A DNA stretch of 64,000 nt from Mangrovibacterium sp041596335 (GTDB lineage: Bacteria > Bacteroidota > Bacteroidia > Bacteroidales > Prolixibacteraceae). Below the pieces are notes generated by a model. That model made no database searches. It saw only the letters and a list, made by a program, of their open reading frames with translations, and was not told the DNA's origin. Shown here one piece after another: positions 17,608 to 26,956 of the stretch (positions are counted from its first letter, which is position 1; each line of letters begins with the position of its first letter). The translations under genes and the position numbers were made by a program. The stretch lies in contig NZ_JBFHIT010000016.1 in the NCBI RefSeq assembly GCF_041596335.1, positions 1 through 64,000 of the forward strand, in the 5' to 3' direction.

Positions 17608-19680
17608 TTAATTATCATCATCCATATCATCTATTATCCGAATCTTTTCCTTCAGTAGCTCAATCTTTTCTACGGTGTCCTGTATTTTCCGATTGACATC
17701 TTCAATGAGCGATTCTGCATTTTTTGTGTTGGCAAAGAATCCAATGTTATTATTCAGCAGCGCTAAGTCGTTTTCCAGTTGCTTCATTCGGCTAATGTAT
17801 TTATCGCGCTCATAAAGCATCTTGTTGTGCCCTCTGTTACTCTCTGAAAAATTAGACATTTTCGACTTAAACTTCAGGATGTCCCGCTTATGGTCATCAA
17901 TCTTCAGGTGGTCGAAATGTGCATTGATCGCATTTCTGAATTCATTTTGAACCCGATCTTTTTCTTTAAAGGGCACATGGCCGATATCTGTCCAACGGCC
18001 CTGAAACTCCCTCATTTGGGCCAAATCTTTATCTTCATTTTTTGTTAAGACATACCGTTTCACTTCGTCGATCAAAGCTTGCTTTTTCTCCAGGTTCTCA
18101 ACCTGATCATGATCAACAGTTGAAAAATGCTCTGATTTTTGATCGAAGAAAAAATCGCAGGCAGCACGAAAACGCTTCCAAATTGCATCCGACTGTTTTC
18201 TTGGAACAGGCCCAATTTGTTTCCATTTCTTTTGAATCCGAATGAATTCATCAGTCGTCTTTTTCCAGTCCTGACTATCTTTCAACGCTTCAGCCTGCAC
18301 ACAAAGATCAGTTTTCATCTGCAGATTATTTTGCTGTAACTCTTTGTTTTGCGCGTAGAATTCGCGTTTGGCATCAAAGAATTTGTCACAGGCACTCCGG
18401 AATCGTTCGTAGATTCTATTGTTATCCTTTTTGGGCGCAAAACCGATTGTCCGCCAAACTTTCTGCAACTCGATCAAATCTCTCGACTTATCGTCCCATT
18501 CTTTATGGTTCGTTAAATCCAACGCAGCTATTTCCTCTGCCTTCTCACATAAGACTGTTTTAGCGTCCAGATTTTTCTTCTGATCGTCCTTGCGGTCTTC
18601 AAAATACTCCTGATGCTTTTTATTGATTATCGAAGTCGCAGCTTTGAATCGTTCCCACAATTCATCTTTTTTATCTCTCGGAACGGGCCCAACCTCGCGC
18701 CACTGTTCGTGAAATTTCTGTAAAATATTGAACGCCTTTATTACAGATGGCTCTACAACCAACTCTTCGGCCTTTTCACACAGGCCGATTTTTATCTCCA
18801 TGTTTTTTTTCAGATCAAGATCGCGTAACTCTTTATTAATCTTGATATAATCGTAGAAATTTTCAACATGGTGATGATAGGTTTCCCAAAGGTCTTTGAG
18901 TTTAGATTGTGGAACTAATCCTGTATCGCGCCATTTTTGCTGTAGATCCCGAAATTCCTGAAAAGTTTTATTGATCGATTCTTTCCGGTTTACCAGAGAT
19001 TTGATATCCTCAATTATCTGATATTTAATTTCTACATTTTGTTCCTTTTCCTCCTCCATATTCTTCATCCGTTGGCTTTTCAGCTGTCGGTACTCTTTGA
19101 GCAGGTTTTTCAAATCATCTTCATAGGGGGCATTTCCGGGTTCGTATTCCTCTTCTTTCCCGCCATCAGCGAGAAAAGCTGCTTTTTCTGTTTCAATATT
19201 TGCCCGGTGTTTCTTGTAGAAATTTATTTTAATTCGATCTACTTCGTCTTTAATATCATCGTCAGTCGTTGCTGCAAGTAAATCGCGAAGTGCATTAATC
19301 AATTCAACTTCAGTATAGGTTGAATAATCAATTTTCCCTTGTGCGATCATCGCATTGGCTGTATCCTCATCCATTTCCTCATCTTCCTCATCCGAGTTAT
19401 CCTCGTTTTCTGATTCGATGACAGGTTCATCAGCTTTATCATTTTCTGTTGCCTTTTCTTGCTCAGCAACCTCCTCCTTCTGATCTTCCTTTTCTGTATT
19501 CTCAGGCAACTTCTGTTCCTGTGGTACGGTTATATCACTCTGCGATTTCTCTCCCCCCGCATTCGCGGCTGAATCGACGTTCGCAGATTCCTGGCTTTCA
19601 TTTGGCGCAGCAGCTTCACCGGAATTTTCCGACTTCGCTTTTAACTCATCATTCGAGTTTTTTAGATCTTTAGGTTCCAT
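17608..19680 (-). CDS. DUF349 domain-containing protein, five repeats
   Basis: A 690-residue, highly charged helical protein. Residues 1-115 are low-complexity and acidic (Glu, Asp, Asn, Ser rich). Five DUF349 repeats follow, each with a W-x-x-(T/I/V)-G-x-(V/A)-P core and a later F/Y-rich helix: near residues 248 (WRDTGLVP), 328 (WREVGPVP), 410 (WRTIGFAP), 485 (WKQIGPVP) and 562 (WTDIGHVP), about 80 residues apart. The C-terminus (about 610-690) is a coiled coil. The function of the family is not established; no enzyme motif is visible. Transcribed alone, upstream of but separated by a terminator from pyrG. Confidence 0.85.
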   Translation of the reverse strand: MEPKDLKNSNDELKAKSENSGEAAAPNESQESANVDSAANAGGEKSQSDITVPQEQKLPENTEKEDQKEEVAEQEKATENDKADEPVIESENEDNSDEEDEEMDEDTANAMIAQGKIDYSTYTEVELINALRDLLAATTDDDIKDEVDRIKINFYKKHRANIETEKAAFLADGGKEEEYEPGNAPYEDDLKNLLKEYRQLKSQRMKNMEEEKEQNVEIKYQIIEDIKSLVNRKESINKTFQEFRDLQQKWRDTGLVPQSKLKDLWETYHHHVENFYDYIKINKELRDLDLKKNMEIKIGLCEKAEELVVEPSVIKAFNILQKFHEQWREVGPVPRDKKDELWERFKAATSIINKKHQEYFEDRKDDQKKNLDAKTVLCEKAEEIAALDLTNHKEWDDKSRDLIELQKVWRTIGFAPKKDNNRIYERFRSACDKFFDAKREFYAQNKELQQNNLQMKTDLCVQAEALKDSQDWKKTTDEFIRIQKKWKQIGPVPRKQSDAIWKRFRAACDFFFDQKSEHFSTVDHDQVENLEKKQALIDEVKRYVLTKNEDKDLAQMREFQGRWTDIGHVPFKEKDRVQNEFRNAINAHFDHLKIDDHKRDILKFKSKMSNFSESNRGHNKMLYERDKYISRMKQLENDLALLNNNIGFFANTKNAESLIEDVNRKIQDTVEKIELLKEKIRIIDDMDDDN

Positions 19681-19813
19681 GCAATTAATGGTGTTAAAAT
19701 TACTGAGTAATTTTCAGATATTCAGGTCTCTTATACTCTACGAAAATATAATTTTCATAACGAATACTCAAGCAAATACCCGACTATTTCGAGAAAACAC
19801 GATGATAAGTTAC

Positions 19814-19850
19814 AAAAAATGCCGCATCCAAAACGAATGCGGCATTTAGT
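19814..19850 (-). terminator. Intrinsic terminator of the Hsp20 gene
   Basis: AAATGCCGCAT (19817-19827) pairs perfectly with ATGCGGCATTT (19837-19847) with a 9-base loop; on the minus strand the stem ends in a six-T run. It follows the Hsp20 stop by about 24 bases. Confidence 0.9.
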
Positions 19851-19870
19851 TTTTATTAATTACTTAATCC

Positions 19871-20308
19871 TTAAGCGATTTCAATATTTCGCACAACCGG
19901 CTTCACCTCTTCTCTTTTTTCCAATGTTAAAATTAAAATGCCATTTGCGAAGTTTGCCTGGATTTTTTCACGATCCAAGTCCTCATTTAATTTGAATTTC
20001 TTCTCAAAACCCTGAGTCTTGAACTCGATTCGCGAATAGTTGGATGCTGACTCCTCTGCTTTTGCGGCTTCCCCTCGAATAATTAAAAGATCGTTATCCA
20101 AGGTAATTTTCACTTGTTCTTTACTAAAACCTGGGATCTGCATCTCAATACGCACCGAATTTTCTAAATCATAAATATTGCTTGCCGGCTTCACGCTAAT
20201 CTCATTACGTGCGTAACGATCCGCATGTAAACCTTGCAAAAAGAAATCATTCACCAGTCGATCAACGGCATTAAAACTGTAAGCTGGATTAACTTTTACT
20301 AATTTCAT
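19871..20308 (-). CDS. Hsp20/alpha-crystallin family small heat-shock protein
   Basis: A 145-residue ATP-independent holdase. The alpha-crystallin domain spans about 38-138: VRIEMQIPGFSKEQVKITLDND, then the conserved FANGILILTLEK near the end, and a C-terminal IEI that fits the IxI motif used for oligomer assembly. The ATG at 20308 is preferred to an in-frame TTG 15 bases upstream because GGAGG lies 8 bases before it. It stands alone between terminators, oriented away from trmD. Confidence 0.93.
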   Translation of the reverse strand: MKLVKVNPAYSFNAVDRLVNDFFLQGLHADRYARNEISVKPASNIYDLENSVRIEMQIPGFSKEQVKITLDNDLLIIRGEAAKAEESASNYSRIEFKTQGFEKKFKLNEDLDREKIQANFANGILILTLEKREEVKPVVRNIEIA

Positions 20309-20316
20309 ATTTCTAT

Positions 20317-20321
20317 CCTCC
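20317..20321 (-). promoter_or_regulatory. Shine-Dalgarno sequence of the Hsp20 gene
   Basis: GGAGG on the minus strand, 8 bases before the ATG at 20308. It is notable because most genes in this window have no such sequence, and it decides the start against the upstream in-frame TTG. Confidence 0.65.
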
Positions 20322-20534
20322 AAAAAATTTAGTTTTCAATTTTTAATTATTTCTTCTCTCCCTAATCAACTGTCACTCCATTCTCAAAAATAAGTCAAAA
20401 TGAAGCATCACCAACAACAAACCATGCCACATCTACCGATTTGAACAAATAAAAACTGCCATTTTGGCATTCTGCGTGTTATTTTACCTATAATCTACTC
20501 TCAAGAATTATTCTTCAGCTTTGACGATTTCTGT

Positions 20535-20542
20535 TACTTTTG
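20535..20542 (+). promoter_or_regulatory. -7 element before trmD
   Basis: TACTTTTG matches TAnnTTTG and is 17 bases before the ATG at 20560. A TTTG at 20520-20523 is only 11 bases upstream, so the -33 element is not convincing. The position supports the ATG at 20560 rather than the in-frame TTG at 20521. Confidence 0.5.
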
Positions 20543-20559
20543 CAAAAAATTCAATTGAT

Positions 20560-21243
20560 ATGCGCATCGATATTCTCACTGTAGTTCCCGAGTTACTGGA
20601 AAGCCCTTTCAAGTATTCAATTTTAAAACGCGCCCAGGACAATGGCGTGGTTGAGATCCATGTGCACAACATACGTGATTTTTCGACCGACAAGCACCGG
20701 AAGGTTGATGACTACGCTTTTAGCGGCGGAGCAGGTATGGTAATGACTATTCAGCCAATTGAATCGGCGATCGAGCATTTGAAGTCACAAAGAAGCTACG
20801 ACGAAGTTATTTACACCAGCCCCGACGGTGAAGTATTCAACCAGCAGATTGCCAACCAATGTTCACTCTACGAAAACATCATTATCCTCTGCGGGCACTA
20901 CAAGGGAGTTGACCAGCGCGTGCGCGAGCATTTAATTACCAGAGAGATTTCGATTGGTGACTACGTTTTAACTGGCGGCGAAATGGCGGCAGCCGTAATG
21001 GTTGATGCGATTGTTCGCTTGATTCCCGGAGCCATGTCGGACGAAACATCGGCCTTGACCGACTCATTTCAGGACAACCTGTTGAGCCCACCGGTTTATA
21101 CCCGCCCTGCCGACTACAAAGGATGGAAAGTACCGGATATTTTGTTGAGCGGAAATGATAAGCAAGTGAACGACTGGAAAGAAAAACAAGCATGGCAACG
21201 CACCAAACTACTGCGCCCCGACCTACTCAAAGGACACGAATAG
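20560..21243 (+). CDS. trmD: tRNA (guanine(37)-N1)-methyltransferase
   Basis: A 227-residue SPOUT methyltransferase forming m1G37 in tRNAs that read CCN, CUN and CGG codons, which prevents frameshifting. Conserved segments: MRIDILTVVPELL at the start, FSGGAGMVM (about 53-61), LCGHYKGVDQRV (about 112-123) and the trefoil-knot SAM site GDYVLTGGEMAA (about 140-151). The ATG at 20560 is used because it starts the conserved N-terminus; an in-frame TTG lies 39 bases upstream. It is monocistronic here, without the rpsP-rimM-rplS neighbours seen in many bacteria. Confidence 0.96.
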   Translation: MRIDILTVVPELLESPFKYSILKRAQDNGVVEIHVHNIRDFSTDKHRKVDDYAFSGGAGMVMTIQPIESAIEHLKSQRSYDEVIYTSPDGEVFNQQIANQCSLYENIIILCGHYKGVDQRVREHLITREISIGDYVLTGGEMAAAVMVDAIVRLIPGAMSDETSALTDSFQDNLLSPPVYTRPADYKGWKVPDILLSGNDKQVNDWKEKQAWQRTKLLRPDLLKGHE

Positions 21244-21288
21244 CCTATAGAACAAGAAAAAAATCAGTCGTTTTTGAAGCATCTGACC

Positions 21289-24132
21289 CTAACCCCTGCG
21301 GCAAATCACATTGTAGGGGCAACTTTCACATTTTCGCTTTTTAGTTGTTTGGTCGAAGCAGTTGTCGGAGGCAAAGATTTCCTCCAACAGACTCTGCAAA
21401 CTAGCGACGAAAGGTTCGGATATTGAATTGTAAACCACCGGCTGACCTTTCATTTTTACCGCAGGATTAAATTCATCGGTAAAGAATTGATCGATTTTAT
21501 AGATCGATGGCAGGATGGGACTTACCCCTGTCATGCGACTGTAAATTTCGGAATACACGAGGGTCTGAAAAATTTCCTTGGGACGATTATCGGACTCGCG
21601 ACGATAAAACTCTTCGAATTCTTTGAAAACCAACTCCAGACTGCGGCCTGTCTTGTAGTCGATAATCCGAATCCCGTCTGCCGTTTGATCAATTCGGTCA
21701 ACAATTCCACCCAATTTTATGCTTCGCTCCTGCCCTTCAACCTGCAACTTAAACGTCGCTTCGCACTCCCCCTCCAATTCCAGAATTTTAAATGGCGCAA
21801 ACGCTTTATCGTTTTCGAGCATTTTAGTCAAATACATCCTCAAGTTCTCCGCTATCAGAATATTTTTCCCCGTAATTTTGATATTCTTCAATGCTTTATC
21901 CTTATAATACTCCCGGATAAGGGCATCGTGAATTGCCCGTTGAATCAAAGCTTCATTTTTCAACAATTCATCCAGTCCGGCAGCAGTTACCGTTTTGTCA
22001 TTGAAATGCCCGTATAGAAGTTCCGATGCAAAATGAAAAAGGTTTCCAAAAAGACGTGGATCCACATCTTCCAGCAGCTCATCGGCCTCTTTAATTCCGG
22101 CAACATATTTAAAGTAGAATTTCAACTTACAATCCAGATATACACTCAGCGCACTCGGGCTCAATCGGCGCTCGGCGTATCGTGAAAGCAATAGCTCCCG
22201 ATGCTTTGCTGTGGATGGAATTGCGATTGGCTGCGGCTCGGTTGATTTAAAATCAAAATTCAGCTGATAAAGCTCGGGCTTTACCGGCGAGTCATATAAC
22301 AGCTGAAAAAGATACCGGCTCATCTCGCCACTATTCATGCCATCTCCCGACGAATCGTAGACAAGTACAATTTCTTCCGCACGATGAACCAACCGATAAA
22401 AATAATAAGCATACATGGCATCGTGCTCTTCGTATGCCGGCAAACCGAACGCCTTCCTTAAGTTATAGGGAATAAAAGAGTGTGTGCTCGAACTATTCGG
22501 CAGCCGCCCTTCATTGACTGAGAACATAAACAGTCGCTTGAAATCGAGGTTTCTGGTTTCGAGCACCCCCATTACCTGAAGTCCGGAGAGTGGTTCACCT
22601 TCGAACGGGATGCTGATTCGCTGTAGATGTTGCATCAAAATGCGGTAAAAAAGCGCGAGAGATATTTTCGCGGGGTGGTGTTTTAACAAGGTCGCCTGCA
22701 AGCGCTGTATCACCAAATAAACCTGATACAAGTATTCTGCATCGAGCGCCGGATTCGTTTCATCCTCCGAAGCCTCTCCTAATCGTTGCGCCAACTGTTT
22801 CACCACCTGCAATAAATAATCCGAACAAGCCTCCCACGAAGTCATCCGCCGGAATATTTCCCCCAGCAACTTATCTTGATTCAAATCACTGATTCGCACA
22901 TAAATCTTATTCTGCAGGTGAATATCACGAACAATCTCTTTGGTTGTCGGACAAGCCAACAGTTGATGATTCAGCAGCGCCAAAACGGGCTTGTAATAAA
23001 AAGCGTCCTCACCTCCATAGAATCTGTAATTTTTCTGCAGATCAACCAATTGTATAATAAAACTATACACAGGAGTATTTTGCACAGGATACCCCATTGT
23101 GATGTTGATTTTATTGAATCGGCCTCCGGCTGCCGAAACCAAGGGAACGAGCAGACTTTCATCAGCCAAAACCATAGCGACATCATCAAATCGAGGATTG
23201 GGATTTGAAGCACCTGCAAACAACGGATGATTTATCACTTGCGTTTGCGACACCTGTCCCGGAACCGACACAATACTCACCTTGGGTACTGCCTGATTTC
23301 TGCCGAGCAATTCGAAGCCTTCGGGCGGTGGAAAAGCAACCAGGTTTCGGCGGATAAAAAGTCCGGCTTCGTGCTGCACATCCGCTACAAAAGCCGGATC
23401 ATAATCCCAGAAAAATTCACCTTTACCATTCTTCTGAAACTGCCTGAAAAGCTTTTCTTCGGCGGCATTCAGCGCGTTGAACCCGATAAAAAGGTAATGC
23501 TCAGACGAAAGAGCCTTTTCCATGTCATCATTCCAGTTTTCGACCAAATCGCGATAAACCATGCCGGTGTATGCCAGTCCTTCGGTTTTCAACTCCTTAC
23601 GAAAACGGTGATAAACGGAGGCCAACTTATTCCAGATTGCCATAAATTTCTCCCGATTGTTCGACGCTCCGGCTTTCCCAATGCTTCCCCAAAATTTTTC
23701 AATGGCTTGCTTTTGTTCAGCAGTCAAATAATCAAAACGGCTTTCAATTTCCTTTAGATCCGAAATATTCCGAAATAAATCATCTGCATGAAGCAGATAT
23801 TTATCCATATCATTGAAATCGTTGAGCAGAATTTCGCCCCAGAAAAAGAAATCATCCAACTCCTCTTCATGTCCCGTTTCATCTTTGTAAATTTGATGCA
23901 GAGTAAGAATCTGGCTGATATGGTCTGATATTTGCAAGCCGGAAAGATCGGAAACAAGTTGATTGATTGTGATGACCTCGGGCCCAAGAACCGGACTGGC
24001 GACCAAATCGTTCAGATAGGCATTAAAAAAGATACTCGAACGCCGACTCGGAAAAACGAGCGTTACACGGTCAATCCGCTCTCGATATGATTGGTACAGA
24101 AATCGGGCAACTTGCTTCAGAAAAGGCTCCAT
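21289..24132 (-). CDS. PD-(D/E)XK nuclease family protein, AddB-like
   Basis: A 947-residue protein related to the AddB/RexB subunit of recombination helicase-nucleases. The N-terminal half (from VTLVFPSRRSSIFFNAYL) is a UvrD-like fold without a complete Walker A, as in AddB. The C-terminal domain holds the nuclease core: a Gly-rich GGIVDRID, then IIDYKTG (about 835) and a late Cys cluster CESCPYNVICRRG that with an earlier Cys (CKLKFYFKY region, about 690) can bind an iron-sulfur cluster. It would help process double-strand breaks. The AddA-like helicase partner is not adjacent, so it must lie elsewhere. Confidence 0.82.
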   Translation of the reverse strand: MEPFLKQVARFLYQSYRERIDRVTLVFPSRRSSIFFNAYLNDLVASPVLGPEVITINQLVSDLSGLQISDHISQILTLHQIYKDETGHEEELDDFFFWGEILLNDFNDMDKYLLHADDLFRNISDLKEIESRFDYLTAEQKQAIEKFWGSIGKAGASNNREKFMAIWNKLASVYHRFRKELKTEGLAYTGMVYRDLVENWNDDMEKALSSEHYLFIGFNALNAAEEKLFRQFQKNGKGEFFWDYDPAFVADVQHEAGLFIRRNLVAFPPPEGFELLGRNQAVPKVSIVSVPGQVSQTQVINHPLFAGASNPNPRFDDVAMVLADESLLVPLVSAAGGRFNKINITMGYPVQNTPVYSFIIQLVDLQKNYRFYGGEDAFYYKPVLALLNHQLLACPTTKEIVRDIHLQNKIYVRISDLNQDKLLGEIFRRMTSWEACSDYLLQVVKQLAQRLGEASEDETNPALDAEYLYQVYLVIQRLQATLLKHHPAKISLALFYRILMQHLQRISIPFEGEPLSGLQVMGVLETRNLDFKRLFMFSVNEGRLPNSSSTHSFIPYNLRKAFGLPAYEEHDAMYAYYFYRLVHRAEEIVLVYDSSGDGMNSGEMSRYLFQLLYDSPVKPELYQLNFDFKSTEPQPIAIPSTAKHRELLLSRYAERRLSPSALSVYLDCKLKFYFKYVAGIKEADELLEDVDPRLFGNLFHFASELLYGHFNDKTVTAAGLDELLKNEALIQRAIHDALIREYYKDKALKNIKITGKNILIAENLRMYLTKMLENDKAFAPFKILELEGECEATFKLQVEGQERSIKLGGIVDRIDQTADGIRIIDYKTGRSLELVFKEFEEFYRRESDNRPKEIFQTLVYSEIYSRMTGVSPILPSIYKIDQFFTDEFNPAVKMKGQPVVYNSISEPFVASLQSLLEEIFASDNCFDQTTKKRKCESCPYNVICRRG

Positions 24133-24243
24133 AAAAAATATTTTTTGTAAAGATAGTACATAATTTAAATCGATTTAAACGCAAAAAATCCGTTTGTCAC
24201 CATGCATTTCAAGATGAATAAATTACCACAAAAATTTTCGACT

Positions 24244-24948
24244 ATGAAGACGACAATCAGTTTACTCACATTCCTGCTGGCAACGACGTTTCTGTCGGCC
24301 CAATCAACTGTAAACCCACTCGAATCGACGCCCTACATTGAAGTTACAGGCGAAGGTGAAATGGAGGTAATCCCGGACGAAATTTATCTTCAATTTACGT
24401 TAACAGAACGATATGAGGGGCGAAATAAATCGGATCTAAAAAAACTGGAAAGTGAAATGAGAAAGAAACTCAATGCAGCGGGACTCAACATGGATCACCT
24501 TTCGGTGGCTGATGCCAATTCTGATTACGTTAAAATCGTTCGCAAGAAAAAAGATGTTCTAGCGTCAAAAGATTATGAAATGAAAATCAAAACAACTGAC
24601 GAATTGAGCCGACTTTGGGACCTACTGGATGACATGAAAGCCGAGAAAGCGTTCATTAGCCGGGTAGACCATAGCGATATGGACGCTTTAAAAAGAGACG
24701 TGAAAATTTTGGCCGTAAAAAACGCCAAGGAAAAGTCGGACTACCTACTGAATGCTCTCAATCAACGTACAGGAAAAGTTCTATTTATTCAAGAGCGCGA
24801 AACCTACTCACAACCCTACCTGCGAAAAACGATGGCCTTAAGCATGATGGACGCAGAAGCCGACATTCCGCCGGTCACAGAACAGGAACTCAGTTTCCAA
24901 AAAATAAAACTCAATTACAAAGTTTTTGCACGATTCTCCATTCAATAG
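24244..24948 (+). CDS. SIMPL domain (DUF541) secreted protein
   Basis: A 234-residue exported protein. The ATG at 24244 yields a signal peptide (KTTISLLTFLLATTFLSAQ, about 2-20). An in-frame ATG at 24202 would add a charged extension in front of it. The mature part opens with IEVTGEGEMEVIPDEIYLQF, the signature of the SIMPL/DUF541 family, and ends with the family's FQKIKLNYKVFARF strand. The family is periplasmic or surface exposed, named after a mouse signalling protein, and linked to oxidative stress tolerance in some bacteria; role here unknown. A terminator follows after 80 bases. Confidence 0.85.
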   Translation: MKTTISLLTFLLATTFLSAQSTVNPLESTPYIEVTGEGEMEVIPDEIYLQFTLTERYEGRNKSDLKKLESEMRKKLNAAGLNMDHLSVADANSDYVKIVRKKKDVLASKDYEMKIKTTDELSRLWDLLDDMKAEKAFISRVDHSDMDALKRDVKILAVKNAKEKSDYLLNALNQRTGKVLFIQERETYSQPYLRKTMALSMMDAEADIPPVTEQELSFQKIKLNYKVFARFSIQ

Positions 24949-25278
24949 AAGCTATAAACCTGCGACAGTAGCGACAATAAACTGTCGAAAGGAATCAAGC
25001 GACAAACAACCAATAATTAAACCCGAAAACGCTCAGATTTTTCTGCGCGTTTTTTTTTCTCCTTGTTTTATGCCACGCAATTTTAGAAAGCTGAGACCGA
25101 CCAACAATCGCTCCATGCCAGTCATGAATTGCCATCGATACTATATAAAAAAAGAAAGCTTTTGTAAACTCGTACATATGCTAAACAACTGATTTCACTT
25201 ACAAAACAAGACTTTTTTTTGCTCCTTCTGGTTTTTAGTCGTAGCTTATATTATTGATTACCATAAAGCCACTGCATT
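24949..25278. other. Intergenic region
   Basis: No supported gene in these 330 bases. It contains the terminator of the SIMPL gene at 25028-25051; the rest is AT-rich spacer before the GT4 gene without a clear promoter match. Confidence 0.5.
25028..25058 (+). terminator. Intrinsic terminator of the SIMPL-domain gene
   Basis: AACGCTCAG (25028-25036) pairs with CTGCGCGTT (25043-25051) with one mismatch and a 6-base loop, followed by a long T-run. Confidence 0.85.
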
Positions 25279-26580
25279 ATGAAACAAAATAATCATTTAA
25301 GCCAAATCGATGTCGACGCCTACGCCGAATACATCGGAAATCAGAAAGTTGAGTATTTAAGAAGCATGGCTGAGGTTCTACAGGACAGGGAATGGGCTCA
25401 TATAAATTCCACCTTCGAAGGCGGTGGAGTGGCAGAGATGCTTAACAGTATCGTTCCTCTGGCCCGAAATCTTGGAATCAACACCAACTGGTATTGCATT
25501 GAAGGAGATAAATCGTTCTACTCAATTACAAAACGCTTTCATAACATCATTCAGGGAGTTGATCAAAAATTCACATTGGAAGATCTTTTTGACATCTATA
25601 TCAAAACCAATCAGAAAAATTTTGAAAATATCGTAATCAAAGAAGATTTCACGGTTGTTCACGACCCTCAGCCTTGTGCTTCCATTATACATGGAAACTA
25701 TGATAGCAAATTGATATGGCGCTGCCACATAGACACTTCCGAAGCAAACGAATTAATCTGGAACTTCCTGCTTCCATACATCAACAACTACGACGGAGTG
25801 ATTTTCTCGATGAAAGAATTTGTAAAAGCCGGGATTAAAAAGCCGGTTTACCAAATCTCACCAGCCATCGATCCGTTAACTTTCAAAAACAGGCAACGAA
25901 CACACGAAGAAGCACTTGACACACTCGATCCGCTGTTAAAAGAATATCAGATTGATCCTGAAAGGCCAATCATTCTTGCTGTTTCACGCTATGACATCCA
26001 CAAAAACCAAAAGACGATTATTGAAGCGTTTAAAAAACTAAACCGCGATAAAAAAATAAAAGCACTCAAGCCTCAGTTGATACTTGTTGGCAATTCGGCA
26101 GACGATGATCCGGAAGGAATGGAAATGTATCAGGATATTTTGCAGGTAATTAATGGCAATAAAGATATTTACCCCTTGTTGAATATTCCGGACAACGATA
26201 AAAACATAGGAGCGCTAATGAAATTGGCGAAGGTTTTTATTCATGTATCAACCAAGGAAGGCTTTGGCCTTGTGGTTACTGAGGCTTTATGGCAAGGAAC
26301 ACCAGTAATCGGCAGCAGTGTGGGTGGTATAGTAACCCAAGTTTTACCCGGGAAAACCGGCTATTTAGTCGGCCCAATGGATACAGACAGCATTGTGTCG
26401 CACGCCAAGCATTTGCTTTTAGAAAAAGAGGAACGCGCCAGAATGGGCACTCAAGCGGTTGAGCATGTCCGCGAAAACTTTTTGATTACCGGATTGGTCG
26501 AAAAATACATTAAACTCATGCGGTTTCAATTGGGGATCGACTATCCTTATTTTAAAATTCTTCCTAGTCCGCACAGGTAG
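25279..26580 (+). CDS. Glycosyltransferase family 4, trehalose synthase (TreT)-like
   Basis: A 433-residue retaining GT-B enzyme. The N-terminal NSTFEGGGVAEMLNSIVPLA (about 43-62) and WYCIEGD...TKRFHNIIQG match trehalose glycosyltransferring synthases (TreT), which combine NDP-glucose and glucose. The C-terminal half has ILAVSRYDIHKN, the donor-binding VSTKEGFGLVVTEA (E-x7-E) and GTPVIGSSVGGI. The family assignment is good; trehalose as product is inference because related GT4 enzymes use other acceptors. It is flanked by long spacers and seems monocistronic. Confidence 0.78.
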   Translation: MKQNNHLSQIDVDAYAEYIGNQKVEYLRSMAEVLQDREWAHINSTFEGGGVAEMLNSIVPLARNLGINTNWYCIEGDKSFYSITKRFHNIIQGVDQKFTLEDLFDIYIKTNQKNFENIVIKEDFTVVHDPQPCASIIHGNYDSKLIWRCHIDTSEANELIWNFLLPYINNYDGVIFSMKEFVKAGIKKPVYQISPAIDPLTFKNRQRTHEEALDTLDPLLKEYQIDPERPIILAVSRYDIHKNQKTIIEAFKKLNRDKKIKALKPQLILVGNSADDDPEGMEMYQDILQVINGNKDIYPLLNIPDNDKNIGALMKLAKVFIHVSTKEGFGLVVTEALWQGTPVIGSSVGGIVTQVLPGKTGYLVGPMDTDSIVSHAKHLLLEKEERARMGTQAVEHVRENFLITGLVEKYIKLMRFQLGIDYPYFKILPSPHR

Positions 26581-26956
26581 AATTCCTCTTCATTCGCTAA
26601 TGAAAACAGATGCTCATCCACTGCAAATCGCTATTTTTTGTCTAGCGTCCCACAATCGAAACCTTCTTGTGTTGACTAACTTAGGGTCAACCTCTATTAA
26701 CGACTGCCGCTTTTTTTTGCCATCCAGCATCTGGGATACACACAACAGACCGATCTAAAAATCGCCTTTCGTATTCAGCAATATCAAATTCTCCAATTTC
26801 AATTCGGCAGACAATATCGGCTTATAAAATGAATGAAAAATTCGGGAACACAAGAGTTGCGTTCACAAGCCAAACAAATTTTCACGATCGAATTAAGGTC
26901 AATCTAAAATTAAAATCTATTTTTAGTAAAGTATATTGCAATGCAAAATCAGCTGT
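26581..26956. other. Intergenic region, no gene seen
   Basis: A 376-base spacer. The only structure is a short inverted repeat GTTGAC (26671-26676) / GTCAAC (26686-26691) without a T-run. A TATATTGC at about 26932-26941 is only a partial -7 match for the next gene. Confidence 0.45.

Noticed and set aside
21487..22017. 176-codon plus-strand open frame within the AddB-like gene
   Set aside because: Antisense shadow of a well-supported coding region, with no domain or start context.
23227..23757. Second 176-codon plus-strand open frame within the AddB-like gene
   Set aside because: Also antisense to conserved AddB-like sequence; no family features.
26671..26691. Short inverted repeat GTTGAC/GTCAAC after the GT4 gene as terminator
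   Set aside because: Only 6 paired bases and no T-run follows.
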